A stretch of 64,000 nt of DNA from Hofstenia miamia (taxonomy: Eukaryota; Xenacoelomorpha; Acoela). Where the stretch lies: the NCBI GenBank assembly GCA_004352715.1, contig SCFE01000015.1, forward strand, positions 831,355-895,354, read 5' to 3'. Below the pieces are notes generated by a model. The model did not search any database, was not told the origin of the DNA, and saw only the letters and a program-made list of their open reading frames with translations. A program made the translations under genes and the position numbers. Shown here in pieces: positions 56,347 through 64,000 of the stretch. Each line of letters starts with the position of its first letter. Positions within the stretch are counted from its first letter, which is position 1.

Positions 56347-57045
56347 TTAGACGTAGGTTTCATCCTTGATATCGCAGACTGCTTTCAAAGCGAAAAGGAC
56401 GTTGACGATTTCAAAAAAAGCAATGACAGAAGCGACTGCAAGCAGATAGAAGGCTACGGAAGCCAGACCGTCGGATATTTTCACCTTGCAACCTTGTTCA
56501 TACAATGGTGTGCCATCACTAACGCAATCTTTAGTGAATGCATTGTTATCCATGTTGCAACAGGAATACGGGATGATTTCGCTATAGTCGTTTTTCGAAA
56601 CAACACCGCAGCATTTGAATGTGGATTGAATGCGATTGATCAACAGCGAAGATTCGGTATTATCAGCTTCCTTCCCATAATTAGCAACTTGCTTCTTAAG
56701 TTGCGTTGTAACTGCATCTTCAACTGTGCTACGATAGTAATAGACTGACACTACTATAGCCACTTCAATAAGCACTGTAACTGTCATCAAAACCACATAG
56801 AGATTCAACATACGCGCACTCACTTTGATTGATCCATAAAGCGCCACAAGAGCAACAACGGAAGCGAAAACGGCAATCACGGCCATAGCAATAACAAGTT
56901 GCACCATCAAATTAGCATTGATTGAGCTCAGAAGGTGGTTGTTCATATAGAGAGAATATCCGCAAATGAACGAAACGAAGAGGCCCATAGTGACAACCGC
57001 GAAATTGGAGGCAATTAGCATGAGTCTCCATATTGTACAGGTCAT
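56347..57045 (-). CDS. Tetraspanin family membrane protein
   Basis: Tetraspanins are four-pass membrane proteins that organise partner receptors, integrins and enzymes in the plasma membrane. The uninterrupted 232-codon frame shows TM1 about residues 8-30, a short outer loop, TM2 about 47-70, TM3 about 80-103, a large outer loop 104-196 and TM4 about 197-222, with a short cytoplasmic tail. The loop holds the diagnostic CCG (C145, C146, G147), PYSCC (C162, C163), C174 and C186, six cysteines for three disulfides. Length is normal. The start is the first ATG; a TTTTAG splice acceptor lies 6 bp upstream. A coding region without introns is unusual for an animal tetraspanin. Its subfamily is not assigned. 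Confidence 0.93.
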   Translation of the reverse strand: MTCTIWRLMLIASNFAVVTMGLFVSFICGYSLYMNNHLLSSINANLMVQLVIAMAVIAVFASVVALVALYGSIKVSARMLNLYVVLMTVTVLIEVAIVVSVYYYRSTVEDAVTTQLKKQVANYGKEADNTESSLLINRIQSTFKCCGVVSKNDYSEIIPYSCCNMDNNAFTKDCVSDGTPLYEQGCKVKISDGLASVAFYLLAVASVIAFFEIVNVLFALKAVCDIKDETYV

Positions 57046-57058
57046 TGTGAACTAAAAT
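57046..57058 (-). promoter_or_regulatory. 3' splice acceptor directly before the tetraspanin start
   Basis: The minus strand reads TAATTTTAG-TTCACA-ATG. Either a 5'-UTR intron ends here (a matching GTAAGT donor lies at 57847-57842) or it is a spliced-leader trans-splice site. Confidence 0.4.
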
Positions 57059-60000
57059 TAACATTACAACAGACCATAAATTGCAGAAAATGTTTTGATA
57101 ATAACGGAGATGTTAAAATATAAAATTTTTCAAACAAGAGAAAGATACAGTGAACGCTGATAGCAAAATAACAGACTTATTACTTCAGTCATTTTCCAAT
57201 ATCAATTACTCGCTACGGCATAATAAAAAGATTTTACTAAAAAGGAAATAAATTGACTGGAACGAGAAGTCTAAAACAATTGTAAAAACACGAAATATAC
57301 TGCTAAAATATTAAGTCGGAATTCTTTCTGTACTAACTTTTGAGAAACGATTTTTTTAGAAAAAAACGCTCACTGTAATCCACAGATGGCATTCTGCATT
57401 TCGTCAAATTTATAAAGCAATCAACACTAAATTGAAGCTTACAACTAGTTTAATCGTTACTCATTTGAGTAAAAAATTAGTGTTGTTCAATACAAATACA
57501 ATTGCTTCTTGAACTTTTTTTCACAAAAAGTCACTTCATTTAAAAACAGTAATTGGCTGCCACAGAAAGCTCATTATTGCAATTAGATAAAGTCAAAATC
57601 CCACGTTCCTTCCATATTACACAAGATAATAAATTGTACAAAACCATCAAATTTCCTAGTAAATTTTACATAATCAACTAGAAAATATTGCAATGACGAT
57701 ATGGCTCTTTAACAATTTCATAATTGTTATTTAAACTGACGGAAACTCAAGTTATGAAATCATTGAATAAAGATGAATTGGAATACAAAAAAAATATTTC
57801 CCATATGGTTATAAAATGGAGGGGAATTACTTCAAATTAGAACTTACAATGTAAAGCTACAGCAACAAATGGGCAACAGCATCAATGTTTACCAATATGC
57901 GTGCTTTGTGATGATGTGTTTGTCAATATTTAATAAACACTTCAAAATAAGAGCGAATTATTAAAGAGTAATAAAATGCTGGCGAGTTCAAAAATAAAGG
58001 CAGAAATTGATCTGCCATAATTATAGGCATAATAAATACAAATAGTCTACAATCAGAAATTTAAAAATTGTCACTAAAACAATAGTAGACATGCAATCAT
58101 AATGTGTTGAATTAAAATAAAATGGGAAAAAGAATACTAAAAAGCAGGATAATACTCAATTCACAGGGGCAGGGCGGAATCTAGAAGTTCTCAACTTAAT
58201 TAAATATGTTATCACAGAAGATGTAAAGTATGTATAAATTTGCTACCAAAACCATATTTTTAGCGTCCTTTGTCCGGTTCTCTATCGCCACTATTGGTTT
58301 GAAAAGAGATTTGCGACGTCCAAGCAGCAAAAACGCTTTAAACTTAGTTTGATTGTACTCAAGGATTGCAATAATAGAACCCAATAGTGAGTAATGTAAA
58401 TCACAATTCAAGCCAAACAAAAAATATGCATGAATCAAACTTACAATTTACCACTGAGTCACAGTGCAACATATCTCTATGCTAATAGAGATACGTTTTC
58501 ATTATTTATTCAGTTACCATTTTCTATGTCCAACATCTATTTATATGAGATTAACAATTCGTTTGCAGTACTACTTTTCTCTAACAGTTGCATGAGTCTC
58601 AATTTTAAGTGCCCACGAAGTAACTCAATTCTCTACGCTAACATTCCATTCATTGATCAGTCAATAGCCCAAATAAAATCCAACAGAAATCATTTTTTGC
58701 AAAAAATTAAAAAAAAATAAAATTAAGGTGGTGAGATTTATTTTCTCGGGAGAATTTTATCAATAGGAGGCTATCTCCCCGCTTTTGGTTACTTAAGACG
58801 ATCACAACTGAAATGTCCCCGTCAGAAAATTATGCGGAGACTTCTGCACAGGAGAAACAAGTGCTTGAAATATAACTACAAATTAATTTTTTCAAACTGT
58901 CAATATTTGGGAAACCATCTTTAACAAAACAAAATTGCCTTATAGTAAATGCTCCTTGTGGCATACATTTCCAAGCAGACTAATTTCATTTATTAATTTC
59001 AATCCCATTAGTTTTTTGTTAGCTTTTGAATTCCGTCAAAAGAATCAAGTTACTAATTCGGTTTCGTTTAAATAAAATAAATCGAAACAATGGTTAGTAG
59101 CAAAATATGTCTCTGAATTTCAACGAATTACATTGAATTCAGGTGGGTGGGTATTGGCATGCATCCCCCTTCTTAAATCTGTCAGCGATTATTCAATTGG
59201 CATTGAGCAAATTAACTACTTGATGATTGGTTGTTACATTGCCTGGAATATTATACGCTTAATTTGAGATACGCAAAACACTGTATTCTGGTATACCAAA
59301 ATTGCGCTCAAACCTTTTCCTGAAGTCTATTTAAATATGTAGAAGTTGGGAAGATGACTTATGTTGCATTAATTAAGCTAGGAAAAATGGTCTAAAATTA
59401 AAGGAGGTTGGTTATAGCAATTCGCCCTTCGATTTATGTAAGAGTAATGGATTTCTCATTAAACTGAAAAGGCTGAATCGCCTTACAGATTTTTCAAAAC
59501 AATATACATATGCAACACTTTAAGCAGGGGAGACCTTATATGATATACTGCAGAGCTTAGCGCCTTTTGGTTACATTAGAGCAAATGGCTGCAATCGTTG
59601 AAAATACTTTTGCTAGTGTTATCACAGCAGCGTCTCATGGCATAGTTATTTCTATACCTGTACTCTCAAATTTTGTTTCATTTCATTTTATAACAGCTGA
59701 GAGGAAACGATTGGCCGTAATCCTGAAAACAACCCAGAAATGTACAAAGCAATGCAATGGTATTTAGGAGCTCTAAGTATCATTACAGAAATAACAGTTT
59801 AATGTACGGGAAAATTCTTACTTAAACATGATGTACTGCATATTGGTTGGCATTGGAAACTAATTTTTGGAAAGAGTTTGAGATGATTAGTAATAAACAT
59901 GTTAATTGTTAAGCACGCGTAACCCTTAGAATACCAAGCTATTTTCACTAGTGTGGACAACCAAGACGTGCAGAATTGACACGACTGATAGGTTGACATA

Positions 60001-60215
60001 TTTAAATGCTGTATTATCTATTTCGCATGTATACTGATGACATATTTGCTTTTTGATTTATGCTGGCTAAGCGAACTAGTAGTTAGTTTAGACAAAGTAT
60101 TTATAGACAGGAGAGAGAAGTTGAAGCTAAGTGTACCGTAATAATTAGAGCAGAGAAATATTGATAGAAATTAAAACTTCCATTATTCTGCTAAGAGAGA
60201 AAGGACAGTAGGCGC
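57059..60215. other. Noncoding sequence upstream of tetraspanin and hAT
   Basis: AT-rich. Donor-like ATT-GTAAGT sites on the minus strand occur at 57847 and 58444, possible ends of 5'-UTR exons. No other supported feature. Confidence 0.5.
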
Positions 60216-62278
60216 ATGGTTTATTGCAGCATTTGTTCTCAGACTCAATTTCAAGGTATTGTAAAACTTAATTCTAAAAAAGGTATCCCTGCCATTTGTA
60301 CCACCTCTGGTGCCGTATTTCGGCAAGCTCGTGTGGATGAACATGATGCATCTGATGTTCACAAAGCATGCATGGATAGAGTAAAGCAGATAAAAGCATT
60401 AGAAGCTGGAAAGATTATGGAAGGCGAGACAAAGTTAGAGAAGGCATTTAGATTCGCTAACACTGCATTGCAAAAAAAACTGGCTAGCATTTTTCTATCT
60501 GTGTACAACGATGCTAAACGAGGTACACTTTCTGCGTGGTCTTTTCCTTCAAGATACATTGCCAAAATAATGGGAGATCGCCTTGATTTGCCATCGCCGC
60601 ATACAGATTTTGTCCCAACAGAATCAGATCTTCAATATGTCACACCACACTTTCACCGAGAAGCATTGTTGACAATCGCTGAAACTGACAGGTTGACATT
60701 CAAGAATGTTTTTGAAGAAGCACTAGCGATTTCCTTACGAATGGATGGTGCTGTTGATAAGCAGAACATTGATAACAAGCATGTGATGGCAAAAGTTATT
60801 GATAAGAATGGCCAATCACATACACTGTATCTTGGTTTTTCACAACCTGAAGAAAGAGGTTCTATGGGTCTTTATGAAGCTGTAAAAACGACTAGCCAAA
60901 ACATCTACATGGAATGGGAAAATCTTTTTGCATTAGTGTCTTCTGTTGTTACTGATGGAGAAAACACAAACACTGGTGAGCACAATTCTCTGTGGCAGAA
61001 GCTAACTGATGAAAGAGAAAATAGTGGGATACCATTACCCTTGCTAAAGATTTGGTGTGCTGTTCACCGTTCCCAGCTGGCTTATAAGGACATGGTACTT
61101 TCAGTTTCTGAATTAAGACACTTGATAAGTGAAAGCAAATATCTGGCTGATTATTTCAATGTCTCTGCTGTAAGAACAAAAGGTCTTAAAGAAGCAGCGA
61201 TTTCAAACAGTATTGAAGTAATTACATTTCCATCTGTGAAGGACATCCGTTTTACCGAATACACACACAAGTTACTCTCATCTGTCCTGCGAAATTACCC
61301 TGCTGTTATTAGCTATCTCAAAGATCAGGAGTCCAATGGAGAAGCCAGGAGTCTTCTTTCAAAATGGACAGACAAGGACACTGTGGTTCTTGCAGCCTTT
61401 GTGACGTCTTACATGTATATAAAAGATTACAGAAGCTAATCCAAGGTGATAACGTTACCATTTTTGATGTTGCCTCTGCCAGGGATAACTGCATCAAGGA
61501 GATGAATAAAATATTGGAAGCACCAGCTATCGGAGGCTTTGAATCTGTTATTTTCATGTGCACAAATGAAGCTGATGACACAAATGAATACAAGTTCAAG
61601 GGTGTTTCCCTTATCCAGCGCACAGGGCGTGAGAGCAGGAAGAAGCATTTGTATGTAACGTCCAGTATTCGTAGTGTTGAAGCCATTCGTGGAGAAATTC
61701 TGCAGTCCATGATTAATTTCCTGACAACCAGATTTCACGTTGACTCTAACAAGTGCAAGACCAATTCCTCAGGTGCTTACCATGAAAAGCTCAAGGCTTT
61801 CTCTCCATTATTCATGAAATCAGGAGATATGGAAGATGCTGATATCCAGCTGGCACAATCAGTTGTTGCACCCGATACAAACTTACAAGATTTTATGCTT
61901 GCCTATAGAGAGGTTGCACGTGCTGTCCAGGAGCTTCCAAAGGCCAAACTCACAATTGATGACATTCTCCAACTGTCTCTTTCAGAGAACTCCTGGCATC
62001 CTATTACAGTAGCAGCTGCCAGGATAATAGCAATGAAACCTCACTCCTGTAATGTGGAAAGACTGGTCAGCGCTTACAATATCCTGAAAGATGACGACAG
62101 ATGTAGTTTGAATTCCACTACCGTAGATGCTTACTTGCATGTACATGTAAATATGGATGCACTTTCGAAGTTCGACTGCCGTGCAGCTATCAAACGGTGG
62201 CTGAACAAAGACTGTAGCCGTAGAAGAAAGGAGACCCCGAAAGCAATGCAGCAGGAATGGTTTAAGGGGGTATTCTAA
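60216..62278 (+). pseudogene. hAT-type transposase with one frameshift (C17orf113-like)
   Basis: Two overlapping frames (60216-61439, 407 codons; 61364-62278) are halves of one protein of about 680 residues. It begins with a CSIC...VDEHDASDVHKAC finger resembling a BED/TTF-type zinc domain. Likely catalytic residues are D177 (SLRMDGAVDKQN), D247 (VVTDGENTNTG) and the Glu of NVERLVSAYN (62057-62059). IWCAVHRSQLAYKDM is the hAT C-x2-H motif. The end, SENSWHPITVAAARIIAMKP...LNSTTVDAYLHVHVN, is the dimerisation domain. The frames switch near 61400 by one indel. GC content is clearly above that of the flanks. No terminal repeats were found, so a domesticated gene with a sequencing error is an alternative. 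Confidence 0.8.
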
Positions 62279-63955
62279 ATTCTAACTTGTGTGTTCTTTA
62301 TTTGATGTAATTATATAATGTTTATTATTAAAAAATATGTTTTTTTTAAATTTTTAATAGTTTTAATTTTTTTTAATTTAATTTTTTTTAAATTTAAGTC
62401 ACAAAACAAGCAATCACAAAGCATTATTTTTTAAGTTTTAATGGTCATTTTTTTAAACTTCTTTCAAATTTTCAAAAAACACTACCTCTATACCATCTAG
62501 CACTCATCCGTGCCTGTAAATTTGAAGCTTAGATTAGGCCCTGCTGGTGTTGATAGGACACGGTGTGGTTGCTGCAGAATTAACCGGCTGACATACATTT
62601 ATCTTAAACAACCTGGGAATTTTGAAAATTTTTCATGATCCTATAAAAAATTTTTAAGAGCTTATAGCTCAAAAACTTCAGCTTCGCAAGCCTCAATGGG
62701 TTTGAGCTATTTTCGTACATATCAACAAACAGTCAACGTTTTTTGTTGCTTCTATGGGCTCAAAAAACCTTAATAATACATGAACATTAGGTATTGAGAG
62801 AAATTTTCAACATTGCATTAAAGCAGGTTCCCTAATAGACCTGTCCATGCCTATGTTTTTCAAATTTGCTAGTAGGGTTGTAGCAATTTTTTTGTAAATG
62901 TCGAAAAACAATATGTCCTTTATAATGAACACCAGGTGGTTTAAGGTTAATATAATAGTATAGCAATAAAGTTCTGCTCAAATTTCATTTTCATAGGTAA
63001 AAAAATTTATGTATACTAACAGAACATTTAAAATATCTCGATTAACAAACATTTTACATGATACTACAGTTTTGTTGTGACAGCAAGCTTAATTTAATGG
63101 AGGATTTTAACTACAAAAAATGACGATGAAGTATAAACTGATCTACTTGCAGTTATCGACTTTCCAGCTCATACTGTTAGAAAAACTATAGTTCAATGAA
63201 GGATTAGATAGCTATCACGGACATTCACCACTGTTATATGCAGTATTGTAGGGTGGAGTGATAAACATACCAGTTACATGACATTGTACCGCTTTCGGCT
63301 AGCTGTTTACCTTTCTAGCCTAAAACTTTCTAGATATCACAAAGTTATGTAAGTTTTACAGTTTTGGACAAATATTTCCTGCAATAAATTTTGAGAAAAC
63401 TAGTTCGTGTCTATCTCGCTGATTTTGCGAATGAATATAAGTACAAACCAAATTTCATAAAAATCGAACGAGGGTAACATACACAGAATTCTCGTTTCTT
63501 ATATTTTTAGATAATGTAAGTGGCAGGGTAAAAAATTTAAGAATAATAAGGTTAAAATGCAATCACAGAATACATGAAATAAATTTTTACTAATGTACAC
63601 TTAAAAATATTTTGTCGCGATGTATGCGTTTGAAAATTGCTCCTTTTCTTTGAAACCATTATGCTTTCATTAAACTGCTATTTATTAGTTTCACATTACA
63701 ATGCAAATTAACTATAAAGCAAAGCGTTTTAAATTGAATTTAGTAGAAGAATCAGTAATAAGTGACCTCATTTTCCAATGTTATGGTATTCGAAGTTTAC
63801 AAAATATATTTTTCACGACAATTACAATCTGTCGCCAATTTAATGGGAATTCCAACAAATTCTCCTCGCAAATTATTGAAATAGTCCAAAAAACATTTCG
63901 TTTTCGATATCTATAAAATAGCAAACTTTATAAAAATTCAATATACTAAATTATT
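62279..63955. other. Noncoding AT-rich sequence
   Basis: Poly-T and poly-A rich just after the hAT gene (62330-62400). No gene or element end recognised. Confidence 0.6.
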
Positions 63956-64000
63956 AAATAATAATAATAATAATAATAATAATAATTATTATTATTATTA
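63956..64000. repeat. (AAT)n/(ATT)n palindromic microsatellite
   Basis: (AAT)n switches to (ATT)n at about 63985, so the whole run can fold on itself; it is cut by the window edge. Confidence 0.9.

Noticed and set aside
58196-58720. Frames at 58196-58438 (-) and 58430-58720 (+)
   Set aside because: No recognisable domains or codon bias; probably chance open stretches.

Overview
This is AT-rich animal DNA, most likely from an invertebrate. It has GT..AG introns, TATA and CCAAT elements, a tetraspanin gene, and LINE, Ty3/gypsy, hAT, Tc1/IS630-like and piggyBac-like elements. I cannot name the species. About 5.6 kb is runs of N (four gaps of exactly 1000 plus gaps of 594 and 968). Many single-N junctions are flanked by the same sequence twice, which looks like contigs abutted without merging overlaps. 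The order of the small contigs between 27.7 and 35.7 kb is therefore doubtful.

Layout. 0.2-3.2 kb: dead Ty3/gypsy element, + strand, running into a perfect 106-bp satellite (3281-4443). 8.75-13.5 kb: broken CR1/L2-like LINE, minus strand, with SGNH-esterase-like ORF1, endonuclease and reverse transcriptase remnants, abutting a second dead gypsy fragment (13.5-14.9 kb). 15.9-19.1 kb: second LINE type, minus strand, with a C-terminal zinc/restriction-like endonuclease module. 20.4-22.0 kb: complete Tc1/IS630-like transposon with intact transposase, long inverted repeats and TA sites. 22.6-24.7 kb: 5'-truncated LINE with an intact 602-codon reverse transcriptase and a TTATC-repeat tail.

25.04-48.29 kb is the most interesting region: a Polinton/Maverick- or adintovirus-like element. 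Its ends are inverted repeats beginning AGTAGTAGAAGG, flanked by a perfect 6-bp duplication AATACA. It carries a spliced family-B DNA polymerase gene with fused zinc fingers, an endonuclease-VII-like motif and a possible cysteine-peptidase-like region, plus a set of small genes. Each end has an inward-facing copy of the same small gene (X) behind a TATA box; the terminal repeats carry CCAAT and CRE motifs. A third paralogue (B) and two unrelated unknown proteins (A, C) lie inside. No capsid, packaging ATPase, protease or integrase gene was recognised, but about 4 kb is unsequenced and foreign contigs sit in the middle.

48.3-64 kb: a degraded KIAA1586-type hAT element (50.3-52.9 kb), an 862-bp piggyBac-type MITE with TTAA sites (53167-54028), the intact tetraspanin gene (56347-57045, minus) and a nearly intact second hAT transposase with one frameshift (60216-62278). 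The tetraspanin is the only gene that looks like a conserved host gene; almost everything else recognisable is mobile DNA.
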